From: Methanomicrobia archaeon
GTDB lineage: Archaea > Halobacteriota > Bog-38 > Methanoflorentales > Methanoflorentaceae
NCBI GenBank assembly: GCA_015660915.1
Contig: JACTTZ010000004.1
Coordinates: 1 to 64,000 of the forward strand
DNA length: 64,000 nt
Direction of reading: 5' to 3'
The position numbers and the translations under genes are program-made. Numbering within the stretch: the stretch's first letter is position 1; every line of letters starts with the position of its first letter. Under the pieces are notes generated by a model. The model searched no databases. It worked only from the letters and a program-made list of their open reading frames with translations, and was not told the origin of the DNA. Of this stretch, positions 10,378 through 20,143 are shown one piece after another.

Positions 10378-10863
10378 ATGAAAACACTCGTAGCCTATTA
10401 CTCGCGAACGGGAAACACGAAAAAAGTCGCCGAAGCGCTTGCTGCAAACCTCAACGCCGATATTGAACCGATCGTGTCTTACTTGAAAGACAAGAGTATG
10501 GCCAGTTTGGCGATGCAGGCATTCATGCGGGTCCGCGCAAAAATCGGCCCAACGACCAAAGACACCGCATCCTATGACCTGGTCGTCATCGGCAGCCCTG
10601 TGTGGGCGGGGAAGATTTCGAGCCCGATACGAACGTATCTTGCACAAAACAAAAAGAAGTTCACGAGCGTCGCCTTCTTTTGCACGCACGGGAACCCCAG
10701 CAGCGAGGCCAGCGCAAAGATGCTCGAAAGCATGGAAAAACTTGCCGGAAAAAAGACGGCGGGTATGCTTGACGTTGCGGCTAACGACGTTGAAAGCGGG
10801 GCGTACGCTGAGAAGGTCACTCGCTTTGCGACGGCACTTCTGGAATCACCTTCTTCGCCGTAG
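10378..10863 (+). CDS. Flavodoxin family protein
   Basis: 161 aa; MKTLVAYYSRTGNTKKVAEAL FMN-binding loop; VIGSPVWAGKISSPIRTYL. Confidence 0.92.
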   Translation: MKTLVAYYSRTGNTKKVAEALAANLNADIEPIVSYLKDKSMASLAMQAFMRVRAKIGPTTKDTASYDLVVIGSPVWAGKISSPIRTYLAQNKKKFTSVAFFCTHGNPSSEASAKMLESMEKLAGKKTAGMLDVAANDVESGAYAEKVTRFATALLESPSSP

Positions 10864-11025
10864 TCGGACGCTCGGGCCCTTGTTGTATCGATTGTGTCGG
10901 CAGAGCGACACACGCGGCTCGGCCCTCGACTACAACTGGTATTGGGGGACTTGCACGGATGTTTGTGAGTTTGACTCTGATCGATCTTGACGCTCCTGGC
11001 GCTGTTCTTCGATCAGCGCTAAATT

Positions 11026-11112
11026 CTAGAGCACGCCGTATAGTTTCAGCACAATAAGCACCAAAGCGACGGCACCCCACCACTTGAACAGATCGTCAAA
11101 TAAAGGCTTCAC
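11026..11112 (-). CDS. Putative 28-aa single-pass membrane microprotein downstream of feoB
   Basis: GTG start; VKPLFDDLFKWWGAVALVLIVLKLYGVL*; amphipathic start then TM-like segment; same strand as feoB. Confidence 0.45.
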   Translation of the reverse strand: MKPLFDDLFKWWGAVALVLIVLKLYGVL

Positions 11113-11185
11113 AGCTCTAGATTACCTGTCTAAACAAAAAGGCTTGGGGCGATGCAGTGCTAAAGCCCCCCACCACCAATCATCA

Positions 11186-13135
11186 CTACCACGCGAAGGT
11201 GAGCACCCGAAAGGCAATCCCGCCGACGATGAGCGCCAAAACGATCGTGAAGATTGCGATGCCCACCGCCCACCGCGCGTTGAGCTCCCGTGCTATGACG
11301 CCAAACGTCGCGATGCACGGAACGTAGAGGGTGACGACGAGGCAGAACACGAATATTTGAACCGGTGTCATCACCGCGCTAAAGATAAACGTTCCCGACG
11401 CGATGGCAAGCATTTCAACGGCCATCTCCTTTCGCAGCACGCCGTAGATGAGGCAGATGGCCGTAAAGGCAGGAAGTCCCAGAATGCCGACGGTGATCGG
11501 CGCCATCGGCGCCTCGACAAATCGACTCAGGCCAGTCAGTTCCAGCCATCCGAACACGATGCTCCCCACGACGAGCAGAGGCACAGCGATGCAAAGGAAC
11601 TCCTTCATCCGCAGCCACGTCTTCTTTAAGATCGGGACGAGCGCCGGCCTCCTGATGAGCGGAATTTCGAGCACGAGCCCCGCCGTCCTTCCCGGCACCG
11701 TTGATCGCAGGAGCCGCCCTACCGCAATGATGAGCACGAAGGAGATGAGGTAGATGGCAAGCGCGTAGGGGATCCCTGCGTAGGTCGCCGCGACGCCGAG
11801 GATTATCGCGGTGCGCGCCGAGCACGGAATGAGCGTGATGAGAGCGGTGGTAATTATCCGTTCCTTTCTCGTGGGTAGGGCCCTCGTCGCCATAATCGCG
11901 GGCACGCTGCAGCCGTAGCCAAACAGCAAGGGGATGACAGATCGGCCGTGCAGGCCGATGACGTGCGCTTGCCTGTCGAGCAGCAGCGCCACTCGCGAGA
12001 GGTAGCCGACGTCCTCGAGGATCGCCAGGAAAATGAAGAAGATCAGGATATATGGAACGGCGATGGCGAGTGCCGCCGCTAAGGCGAGCAGGGTGGAGTG
12101 GACGGCGGACGTGATGAACGGATTGGCAACCTGCGCGTTCACCGCCCCGTAGAGCGGCGGGAAGACGGTTCCCTCGAAGAACGTGGTGATCAGGCGGCTC
12201 AGATAGCCGCCGACGAAGAAGATGAGTGCCAGCATGCCGCCGACGAGCGCGAAGAGCAGGGGGTATCCCGTGCGAGGACGCGTCGAAACCTCTCCAAACT
12301 TCTCGCCGAGCGTCGGTTTGTGGACCCTCCTGACCAGGACGGCACTCGCGATGAGGTCGGCGGTCGAGTGTTGCCCCCGCGCGATGGTCACAGCGACCTC
12401 TTCACCGTGGGCCCGCTCCACATCATCCTTGAACTCTCTGACGCGCGCGAGCGTGCGCTCATCCACGCGCGACTCAAAGTCCTTGTCGCCCCCGAGGAGC
12501 CGCACCGCAAAACCCCGTTTTGGGATGCTCGTTTCGGGAAGCAGCGGGATGATCGCTGCCAAGGCGCGTTCGACGTGGTCGTCATAGCTCACCTGACGGT
12601 GTGTCCGTTTCGAGGGCTGGTCGGCGTAGTGATAGGCGGTTTCCAGCGCCGCGTGCACCCCTTCTCCCTGGGTAGCGATGGTCGGCACGACCTGCACGCC
12701 GAGCTCTCTTTCGAGGTCAGCGACGTCGATGTCAAGGTCAAGCGTCTTTAACAAGTCGACCTGGTTGAGCGCCACGACGACGGGGAGGCCGAGCTCGAGG
12801 AGCTGCAACGTCAGATACAGATTTCGTTCGAGGCGCGTCGCGTCGACGATATCAAGGACGGCGTCTATGGGGGTGCTCAAAAGGAAGTCCTTTGACGCCG
12901 CTTCGTCTTCGGTAACCGCGGTGATGGAGTAGACCCCGGGCAGATCATACACCATGACGTTATGCTCGTCAAGGTGCGACAGCCCCTGCTGCACCATTAC
13001 CGTCGTTTGCGGGATGTTGGAGATGATGACGTTGACGCCCGTCATCTGGCTGAACATCGCGCTTTTGCCCGCCGAGGGGTTCCCGATGAGCGCGATCCTT
13101 TTGGGTGCGTTCCTTGTTACCGTCGTCTCATGCAT
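11186..13135 (-). CDS. feoB: Ferrous iron transport protein B
   Basis: 649 aa; GTPase G1 GNPSAGKSAMF, G3 DLPGVYS, G4 NQVD; Gate-type membrane domain (SVIPLLFGYGCSVPAIMATRAL; IPCSARTAIILGV). Confidence 0.96.
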   Translation of the reverse strand: MHETTVTRNAPKRIALIGNPSAGKSAMFSQMTGVNVIISNIPQTTVMVQQGLSHLDEHNVMVYDLPGVYSITAVTEDEAASKDFLLSTPIDAVLDIVDATRLERNLYLTLQLLELGLPVVVALNQVDLLKTLDLDIDVADLERELGVQVVPTIATQGEGVHAALETAYHYADQPSKRTHRQVSYDDHVERALAAIIPLLPETSIPKRGFAVRLLGGDKDFESRVDERTLARVREFKDDVERAHGEEVAVTIARGQHSTADLIASAVLVRRVHKPTLGEKFGEVSTRPRTGYPLLFALVGGMLALIFFVGGYLSRLITTFFEGTVFPPLYGAVNAQVANPFITSAVHSTLLALAAALAIAVPYILIFFIFLAILEDVGYLSRVALLLDRQAHVIGLHGRSVIPLLFGYGCSVPAIMATRALPTRKERIITTALITLIPCSARTAIILGVAATYAGIPYALAIYLISFVLIIAVGRLLRSTVPGRTAGLVLEIPLIRRPALVPILKKTWLRMKEFLCIAVPLLVVGSIVFGWLELTGLSRFVEAPMAPITVGILGLPAFTAICLIYGVLRKEMAVEMLAIASGTFIFSAVMTPVQIFVFCLVVTLYVPCIATFGVIARELNARWAVGIAIFTIVLALIVGGIAFRVLTFAW

Positions 13136-13198
13136 GTGCGTGGTGAGCTATCCGCTCCGCTCCTTTTGTGACCAGTGCGCGTTGCACGTGACGGAGGC

Positions 13199-13927
13199 CT
13201 AGCCCGGCGTGGCCGCAGACGGGGCGCCTCTCCGTCTTCGTCTTCTTCTTCCTTCTGTTTCCATCGCTTCCGGGCTCACGAGGAGGGACTCTGCGACGTC
13301 CCTGCCGAGCGCGATTTGCGTATCCTTCGTCTCGATGACAAGAGGGCCCTTCGAGCTCGTCCGCTGGACGCGCACGGTAAGCCCGGGGATAAGACCGAGC
13401 GAGCACAGCCGACTGATCGTCTCCGGTTCGGCAGATGTCAAAAACCGTATCGTGTACGACCCTTCTTTGACTTCAGAGAGCCTTGAAACATCAGTTTCGT
13501 CCTCGCTGTCGCTCTCGGGTATGGCGCTTCCGCCGGGGCACGTCGACGGGTGTCCCAACTGGGCGGACAGGGTATCGATTGCCTTATCTGAAATGACATG
13601 CTCGATTTCGCACGCCTGCTTGTGGGACTCGTGCGTGTCGATCCCACAGATGTCCACCAAAAAGCGCTCGAGAAGCCGGTGCTTCCGCTTCACCTTCGTG
13701 GCGATCTTGCATCCGGCCTCGGTGAGCATCGCCCCACGGTACGGCGTGTAGTTGATAAGCCCTTTTTCGCTCAGTTTCTTGAGCATTTCCGTGACGCTCG
13801 CGTCCCTTACGCCGAGACAGGCAGCCAACTCTCGCGTGGTAGCAACTCGTGCTTTCCCCTCCTGCGTCGTGTAAATGGCCTCGAGATATTCCTCTTCTGA
13901 AGAGCTGAGCTCGTATTTCTGTGACAT
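13199..13927 (-). CDS. DtxR/MntR-family metal-dependent regulator with C-terminal FeoA (SH3-like) domain
   Basis: 242 aa; SSSEEEYLEAIYTTQEGKARVATTRELAACLGVRDASVTEMLKKLSEKGLI; CGIDTHESHKQACEIEHVIS; C-terminal SRLCSLGLIPGLTVRVQR. Confidence 0.93.
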   Translation of the reverse strand: MSQKYELSSSEEEYLEAIYTTQEGKARVATTRELAACLGVRDASVTEMLKKLSEKGLINYTPYRGAMLTEAGCKIATKVKRKHRLLERFLVDICGIDTHESHKQACEIEHVISDKAIDTLSAQLGHPSTCPGGSAIPESDSEDETDVSRLSEVKEGSYTIRFLTSAEPETISRLCSLGLIPGLTVRVQRTSSKGPLVIETKDTQIALGRDVAESLLVSPEAMETEGRRRRRRRGAPSAATPG

Positions 13928-13940
13928 TGTTCTCTACGTT

Positions 13941-13959
13941 ATATTTAGGCTAACCTAAT
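13941..13959 (-). promoter_or_regulatory. Predicted DtxR/IdeR-type operator upstream of the dtxR-feoA gene
   Basis: tatatttaggctaacctaa matches the IdeR/DtxR consensus TTAGGTTAGGCTAACCTAA at 15 of 19 positions by hand count; just downstream of an AT-rich TATA element (revcomp ttttatata, about 13961-13970). Confidence 0.7.
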
Positions 13960-14177
13960 ATATAAAATTTAGTCACACCGAAACTGCCCTGCGACGCTGC
14001 GCTTGGTCGCCCGTTCTTACGATCGCTCGCTGGTTCGTTCCGAAAGGCCTTGCGCGAACCGTCGTTCAACGCCGTCAGCCGTAGCCCTCGCGAAGGTTGA
14101 TCCACCGCACTGCGACTATTGGCGCCCACCGGCGTTGTTCATGGCGACTCGCCTAACAACGGGTTCTAGCTAAGCCG

Positions 14178-14828
14178 TTGGCTGTCCAGATGCAACACCA
14201 ATTCGTCAACTATATTACGGAAACACGCCATTCCCTCTTAACAGGCCGTTACGCCGCAGGAGACGCACCCGTGTTAAGCAGACTCAAAAGCTACGCTGAT
14301 CGACTCCTCGCACGACCGGCCAACTTCCTCGCCGGCCGCGGCATCACGCCCAACGTGTTGACCCTCTGCGGCTTGGCGATCGGCATCTTCGCTGGCATCG
14401 TTCTTGCCCTGGGATTCTTTTTCGCAGGCGGCGTTCTAATCCTCTTGACGGGCTTGGTTGACATGCTCGACGGGGCGGTGGCACGCAACGGACGCGCCAC
14501 AACAACCTTCGGTGCTACCTTTGACTCGATATCAGATCGCTACGTTGACTGCATAGTTCTGCTTGGTCTCGGCGTGGCTGGCGTCAACTGGCTCTATGTC
14601 GGAGCGGCCTTGATGGGCTCCTTACTCGTAAGCTACGTCCGCGCCAAGGCTGAAGGATTGGGAATCCCGTGCACTGTTGGGATCGCAGAGCGAAGTGAGC
14701 GTCTCCTTATCCTCGCCATAGGATTGCTCGTTGGGTTCGTCGAGCCTGCGGTATTGCTCGTCGCCATCCTCGCGCAGTTCACCGCACTCTGGCGAATAGG
14801 CCTCCTGCTTCAAAGGGCAGCCAGCTGA
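14178..14828 (+). CDS. CDP-alcohol phosphatidyltransferase family (archaetidylinositol-phosphate-synthase-like); start may be downstream
   Basis: DMLDGAVARNGRATTTFGATFDSISDRYVD matches the DGxxAR-x8-GxxxDxxxD signature. Confidence 0.88.
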   Translation: MAVQMQHQFVNYITETRHSLLTGRYAAGDAPVLSRLKSYADRLLARPANFLAGRGITPNVLTLCGLAIGIFAGIVLALGFFFAGGVLILLTGLVDMLDGAVARNGRATTTFGATFDSISDRYVDCIVLLGLGVAGVNWLYVGAALMGSLLVSYVRAKAEGLGIPCTVGIAERSERLLILAIGLLVGFVEPAVLLVAILAQFTALWRIGLLLQRAAS

Positions 14829-15242
14829 ACGCGACAGGCACTGTTTTTGCGTAAGCCTAACGCGTTTTTGTTGGATCGCTCGACCGCTCAACTCCGCTCA
14901 GGCCGGAAGATTGCAGTCGGTGACCGAATACACCAATAGGAAAGTGCGCGCAACGTGGGATCCGATTTTGTCTGTGTATCAAGAGGCAAGGCCACGAGCG
15001 AACGGATAGACGAACTGAGCCACAGACGTGATCCCGTCCACAGAGGATCTTTGCGACCTGCTGACGTGACAATTGGACAAACCGACCCGTTGCCGCCGAC
15101 TGGAGGCAGCGTGCTTGATCGGTGCTAGGCATTAGAACATCGCGATTTTCTCTCTCAGCGTTTGCTTTTAAGCGCCCGTTATGAGATGAACGGCTGCCCG
15201 GCTGCAGAACATATATATCCGAACGACTGACACTTCGGGTGC

Positions 15243-15719
15243 ATGCGGCGAGCGATCATAGCGGTGGCGCTCATCTGTGCGTTCATTGTCCTCGCGGCGT
15301 ACTACCAGGCAAATGTCACGCAACACCTCGATTACCCGAGCGAAGCCCAGGTAAGTGCGAACTACGCAAAGTACATCGGACAGAATGTCGAGATATCGGG
15401 CGTGGTCGCCGCGACGGGCGTTGGGTCGTTTCAGCTCAACGGGGTCCACGGCACCTACACGATCCTCTCAACAACGGCGGTGCAACGAGGAGATGGGGTC
15501 GATGTCATCGGTACGCTCCAGCCCGGGCAGCAGGTACGCAGTGTGGCGATGAATGTGTCACCACAGCTGCTGGGCGAGCTCGTCTACGTCCGCTCGTTTG
15601 TTGCGTTCGTCGTTCTAGCGGTGCTCTTTTTCATGAGCTGGCGGTTTGATTGGCGGGCGTTCGTTATTAGGCCGCGGGAACCGAGTCGGGATACACACAG
15701 AGAGGCGAGGGGCGAGTAG
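15243..15719 (+). CDS. Small membrane-anchored protein with OB-fold-like region, unknown function
   Basis: 158 aa; N- and C-terminal hydrophobic segments; YIGQNVEISGVVAATGVGSFQLNGVHGTYTILST. Confidence 0.7.
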   Translation: MRRAIIAVALICAFIVLAAYYQANVTQHLDYPSEAQVSANYAKYIGQNVEISGVVAATGVGSFQLNGVHGTYTILSTTAVQRGDGVDVIGTLQPGQQVRSVAMNVSPQLLGELVYVRSFVAFVVLAVLFFMSWRFDWRAFVIRPREPSRDTHREARGE

Positions 15720-15721
15720 CC

Positions 15722-16219
15722 GTGGACTGGATGGCACACATCGCGTTTGCCTTTATTCTCTGTGCGCTCCTTGCGCTCAGGTGGCCCGTGTTTGGCGGGC
15801 GCAATATCGTACTCGTGATGATTGGTGCGGTGTTGCCGGACATCTTCAAGTTGTACCTGCCGTTGCAGCTGCTCGGCATTTATGCGCAAGATTCTCTTGC
15901 GCTCTTCCATATCCCGATCGGCACGCTCCTCGTATGCGGGCTCGGTGCCCTGCTGTTCGAAGGAGGGACGCGCGTGCGCGTGTTCCTGTTGTTCACCTTC
16001 GGGATGACCACGCACTACGCGCTCGACGTTCTGTTGATACACGTAAGTGGGGGGCTCAGGTTGCTGTACCCGCTAAGCTGGGAGACGTGGCAGCTCCAGC
16101 TGGTGCGGCCGGACAATTGGCTGGAGACGACCATCTTGACGGCGGCCGCAGTCCTCGTGTACGGCGTGTTGAAGGTCCGAAGCGATCGCCGTCGGGCAAG
16201 CGGAGCGCACGCAAGATGA
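15722..16219 (+). CDS. Integral membrane protein, YdjM-like metal-dependent hydrolase type
   Basis: 165 aa; MDWMAHIAFAFILCALL, PDIFK, FHIPIGTLL, THYALDVLL. Confidence 0.65.
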   Translation: MDWMAHIAFAFILCALLALRWPVFGGRNIVLVMIGAVLPDIFKLYLPLQLLGIYAQDSLALFHIPIGTLLVCGLGALLFEGGTRVRVFLLFTFGMTTHYALDVLLIHVSGGLRLLYPLSWETWQLQLVRPDNWLETTILTAAAVLVYGVLKVRSDRRRASGAHAR

Positions 16220-16475
16220 AACGAGCAGTGACGTCTAGCTCTCGCTCGCAAACGCGATTGCACCCCCCAAGCAGTGTGAGCGCGGCTGTTTGTGCCAAGA
16301 CCGAAAAGCGTATACGTGCATGTCCCCCAGAGCGTCCTTCGGGCACCAATGTCGTCACGGCGTCTGTGTCGTGCACGAGGGAAGGATCTGACTGCGCGGG
16401 GGTCGCACATTAGATCTGAGTCGTCATTCGCGCATAAGTGGACGTATAAAAGATAAGCAGACGAAAGGGCGTTTT

Positions 16476-16652
16476 ATGGAGTTACGGGGTCAAGGGCTCC
16501 CGCTGGCAAAGATAGCTGCTGAAATCGGGGTCAGTAGACCCTCGATCAACTGGGACTTGAAAGAGGAGATCGACAATCTCCAGGCGGTGGAGCTTGGGGC
16601 GCTTTACGACGAACTCTACCTCTCGACGCGCAAGCAAGTCAAGTTTTTCTAG
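16476..16652 (+). pseudogene. N-terminal HTH fragment of a terminase-small-subunit-like protein (58 aa)
   Basis: Hand translation MELRGQGLPLAKIAAEIGVSRPSINWDLKEEIDNLQAVELGALYDELYLSTRKQVKFF*; shorter than the ORF-track cutoff. Confidence 0.5.
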
Positions 16653-16767
16653 CAGGGAGACGCACGACCTATGTTCTTGCGGCGACGCTTCCGTCGGGCC
16701 GGTCGGCTACACTATAACTACGACCGTTTATTAAAAGATGCGCCGCAACGACGGCCTGACTGAGCTA

Positions 16768-17466
16768 TCAGTGCAATATTCGCTTCGCTGCTTCTTCGTA
16801 CGCGGTAATCAGGTCGCCGCGCTCGTAGCGGAAGACGTCCTTATCGACTGACTGGCCGGACTCCTTCAACCATAAGCGACACGTATCGCAGCTAATCTCA
16901 TCAGCAACGAGGATCTTCCCGTCCCGTGCTTTTCCGAACTCCAACTTGAAATCGGGAAGGAGCAGCCCTCGTTTGTTGAGGTAGTCCTTCAGGATCGCGT
17001 TCACGCGCAGTGTGAGCTCGCGCACGGTCGCCAGCTCCTCTTCGGTGGCGAGGCGAAGGGCGCGTATCAGGTCGTCGTTGAGCATCGGATCGCCGTACGC
17101 GTCAGACTTGAAATCGATAACGAGCACAGGTGGAATGAGTCGCTGCCCCTCCTTGAAGGGATACTTGCGGACAACGGACCCGGCGGCGATGTTTCGGGCG
17201 ATTATCTCGAGCGGGATGATTTCAACGGCTTTTACCAGCATTCGTCCATCGCCCGCCAAGGCTTTGTAGTGCGTGGCGACCCCGTGCTGCTCCAACAGCT
17301 CGAAGAGCCGCGCGGAAATCTGTGCATTGTACCGTCCTTTGTCTGGCACGGTCGTTTTTCGCTTCCCGTTGAACGCCGTGACGTCATCGCGGAACTCCAT
17401 AAGGTACTCGTCGCGGTTCTCCGTCCGGTACACGGTTTTTGCTTTCCCAATATGAACGATGTCCAT
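16768..17466 (-). CDS. purC: Phosphoribosylaminoimidazole-succinocarboxamide synthase; start at MDIVHIGKAKTVY
   Basis: IIPLEIIARNIAAGSVVRKYPFKEG, LLLPDFKLEFGKA, DEISCDTCRLW; the ORF-track start at 17529 would overlap cofG. Confidence 0.95.
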   Translation of the reverse strand: MDIVHIGKAKTVYRTENRDEYLMEFRDDVTAFNGKRKTTVPDKGRYNAQISARLFELLEQHGVATHYKALAGDGRMLVKAVEIIPLEIIARNIAAGSVVRKYPFKEGQRLIPPVLVIDFKSDAYGDPMLNDDLIRALRLATEEELATVRELTLRVNAILKDYLNKRGLLLPDFKLEFGKARDGKILVADEISCDTCRLWLKESGQSVDKDVFRYERGDLITAYEEAAKRILH

Positions 17467-17470
17467 AGCG

Positions 17471-18553
17471 CTACCTGTCCCCCGTTTCAGCTCTCTTTTT
17501 GCGGAACCCATCCTTATCCGCCAGCTCACCGATGAGCGGCGCGAGCGCCTCGCTGTACCATCCGGCGCGCACGTACTGGGGATAAATGGCCAGCCGCTCC
17601 GTCAGCGCCACGCCGAGGTCGGCGACATCCGGCCACGCGTGTTCCGGATTGATGTAGTCGACTGTCACCGTCGAGATACCGCCCAGATCAGACGCCCCCG
17701 CACTGAGCAGGGGTGCGATTTCGACGAGGTTGGGCGGCACTTGGATCGCGACGTCGTCAGGGAGAAGATGGCGCGCTAGTGCGACGGTGCGCAGCAGTAC
17801 CTCACTGCTCGGGCTTGCGACGTCCGCCATGCGCGTGCCCGGTTTAGGCGCGAACGGCTGGATGATGACCTCCTGCAAATGCCTGTATCGGCGCTGGAGA
17901 TCAGCGAGGAGTTTGAGCGACCGGATGCGATCCCCCCACCCCTCCCCGATCCCGACGAGGAGTCCTGTCGTGAAAGGCACGCGCAGCTTGCCGGCGTCTT
18001 CGATGGTCCATACCCGAAGTTCTGGCTCTTTACCTACGCAGCCCTGGTGGGCGTTCACCGAGGCCGTTGTCTCGAGCATCAACCCCATACTCGCGTTAAC
18101 GGGTTTCAACCGCTCGAGCTCGTCAAAGGTAAGGACGCCCGGGTTGCTGTGCGGGAGCAGTCCGACAGCGATCGCCACCTTGCAGAGGTCGTAAAGATAG
18201 TCGAGAAAGCTCGCATAACCGAACGCCTCGAGCTTCTCGAGAAAGCCCGGGACCTCGTACGGGCGTTCGCCGAAGGTGAAAAGCGCCTCGGTGCAATCCG
18301 CGTTCTTGGCCTGCTGCAGGAGCGTTTCCACCTCGTCCGGCCCCATAAGATGCGCCTCAGCGTCGCCGATGTCCCGGCGAAACCCACAATAGCCACACGC
18401 GTTACGACAGATATTGGTCACCGGAACAAAGACGTTGCGGGAGAACGTTACCCGTGCCGGAAGGACAAACGATAACGTCTCTAAAGGGGCAGCGACGATA
18501 TCTGCGGTGCTCACGTCCTCAAGCGACATAAAAGCGAAGCCGTTTTTAGCCAC
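17471..18553 (-). CDS. cofG: 7,8-didemethyl-8-hydroxy-5-deazariboflavin synthase subunit CofG
   Basis: 360 aa radical SAM CRNACGYCGF; TGLLVGIGEGWGDRI; HLQEVIIQPFAPKPGTRM; GGISTVTVDYINPEHAWP. Confidence 0.93.
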   Translation of the reverse strand: MAKNGFAFMSLEDVSTADIVAAPLETLSFVLPARVTFSRNVFVPVTNICRNACGYCGFRRDIGDAEAHLMGPDEVETLLQQAKNADCTEALFTFGERPYEVPGFLEKLEAFGYASFLDYLYDLCKVAIAVGLLPHSNPGVLTFDELERLKPVNASMGLMLETTASVNAHQGCVGKEPELRVWTIEDAGKLRVPFTTGLLVGIGEGWGDRIRSLKLLADLQRRYRHLQEVIIQPFAPKPGTRMADVASPSSEVLLRTVALARHLLPDDVAIQVPPNLVEIAPLLSAGASDLGGISTVTVDYINPEHAWPDVADLGVALTERLAIYPQYVRAGWYSEALAPLIGELADKDGFRKKRAETGDR

Positions 18554-18602
18554 TACATGACCGCGGTAATATATAAATAACGGGGACGCTTACGCCACCG
18601 GT

Positions 18603-19232
18603 GTGGCGACGATGCGAGCGGTAAAGGCGGTCGTGCCGTTCAAGACGCGCGGAGCGAAGACGCGGCTCGCGCCGTTTCTCTCTCCCGAAGAGCGCATGGC
18701 CTTTTCAAAGGCGATGCTCCGAGACGTGTTGCGCAGCTTACAGGGCATCGACGTGACGATCCTCGCGACCGAGGACTTCGACCCGGGGTGCGACTGGGCG
18801 CACGTGCAGCTTAACCACCACGACTTGAACACCGCCATCAACGCATACATCAGGCACGAACGCGACCCGGCACTCATCGTGATGTCTGACATTCCGCTGA
18901 TCCAGGAGTGGCACGTCCGCGAGATGTATTCTGAGGGCATCACGCTCGTCCCCGGACGCGGCGGCGGCACGAACGCCATCTTCATGCGCGATCCTTCCCG
19001 CTTTAAGGTCGACTTTTACGAAGTGAGCTTTCTCAAACACGTCGCCATCGCCAGAGAGCGCGGGCTTCCCCTCAAAATTCTCGATTCATTCTACATGAGC
19101 ACCGACATCGACAAACCTGAGGATCTGGCCGAGGTGCTTGTCCACTGCCCCAGCGACTCGTGCGCGTACTTGCGCTCTTTAGGCGTCCGGCTGAGCTATG
19201 GAAAGAGTCGCATCTCCGTCGAACGCGGCTAA
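18603..19232 (+). CDS. cofC: 2-phospho-L-lactate guanylyltransferase
   Basis: 209 aa; VPFKTRGAKTRLAPFLSPEER; SDIPLIQ; GRGGGTNAIFMRDPSRF; divergent from cofG. Confidence 0.92.
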   Translation: MATMRAVKAVVPFKTRGAKTRLAPFLSPEERMAFSKAMLRDVLRSLQGIDVTILATEDFDPGCDWAHVQLNHHDLNTAINAYIRHERDPALIVMSDIPLIQEWHVREMYSEGITLVPGRGGGTNAIFMRDPSRFKVDFYEVSFLKHVAIARERGLPLKILDSFYMSTDIDKPEDLAEVLVHCPSDSCAYLRSLGVRLSYGKSRISVERG

Positions 19233-20143
19233 AAAACGGGCGTCAGCCACCGGGTATAGTGCGGATCGTTGCCGCGCGCCGCGTTGAAATACGCCTCTTT
19301 AAGCTCCTGCGTAATCGTACCGACTGCACCGTCGCCGATGACGATGCCGTCGACGCTCGTTATGGGGGCCACTTCTCCTGCGGTACCGGTAAAGAAGAGT
19401 TCGTCCGCGGCGTAGAGTTCTGAGCGGCTGATCCTCCGCTCGCGCACCTCGTATCCGCGATCCGCACAGAGCGTGATGATCGCATCGCGGGTAATCCCCT
19501 CGAGAATGTCATCAGAAACCGGCGGCGTAAGGACCGTACCGTTGCGCACGACAAACACGTTTTCGCCGCTCCCTTCCGAGACGAACCCGTCTTTGGTCAG
19601 CAGAATCGCCTCATCGTACCCGTCTTGCACCGCCTCGACCTTTGCGAGCACGCTGTTGACGTACGCTCCCGCAAACTTGCCCGCCGGTGGGAGCGCGTTG
19701 TCTGAGAGCCGCGCCCACGAACTAACGCACACTTTAAGGCCGGCGTCGATGTCGTCGAAGTACGCGCCCATCGGTTCGACGTAGATCGCGTAGTCGTTTG
19801 CCCTGCCGTACGGATAGAGACCGACAGTGCCGGCCCCCCAATAGACGATCGGTCGTATGTACACGTCCTCCTTGAGCGCGTTTTCGCGCACGACGTCGAT
19901 GATCGCGTCTGCGAACTCCTGCTTGGTGACCGGCAGCGTAAGTCTGAGCACGCGCATGTTGCGATAGAGCCGCGCGACGTGCTCCGTCAGTCGAACGATG
20001 AAGCTTTGGCCTTTTCCATCGTTATAGTAGGCCCGTATACCTTCAAAAACAGCAGTACCATAATGGAGGGCGTGCGTGCTTATGTGGACCGTGGCGGCAC
20101 TCCACGCCACGTACGCCCCATTCATCAGAACTTTGCGACTCAT
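19229..20143 (-). CDS. ilvE: Branched-chain amino acid aminotransferase (start probably MSRKVLMNGAYV)
   Basis: HALHYGTAVFEGIRAY; DEAILLTKDGFVSEGSGENVFVVRNG; DELFFTGTAGEVAPITSVDG. Confidence 0.94.
   Translation of the reverse strand: MSRKVLMNGAYVAWSAATVHISTHALHYGTAVFEGIRAYYNDGKGQSFIVRLTEHVARLYRNMRVLRLTLPVTKQEFADAIIDVVRENALKEDVYIRPIVYWGAGTVGLYPYGRANDYAIYVEPMGAYFDDIDAGLKVCVSSWARLSDNALPPAGKFAGAYVNSVLAKVEAVQDGYDEAILLTKDGFVSEGSGENVFVVRNGTVLTPPVSDDILEGITRDAIITLCADRGYEVRERRISRSELYAADELFFTGTAGEVAPITSVDGIVIGDGAVGTITQELKEAYFNAARGNDPHYTRWLTPVF

Noticed and set aside
11084-11629. 181-aa plus-strand ORF
   Set aside because: Antisense to the feoB 3' end; His/Arg/Asp-rich shadow.
12098-12751. 217-aa plus-strand ORF
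   Set aside because: Entirely antisense to the well-supported feoB; low-complexity charged translation typical of shadow ORFs in GC-rich DNA.
15646-16413. 255-aa plus-strand ORF
   Set aside because: Overlaps the membrane-protein gene at 15722-16219 in another frame; Arg/Ala-rich translation without motifs.
17879-18475. 198-aa plus-strand ORF
   Set aside because: Antisense to cofG.
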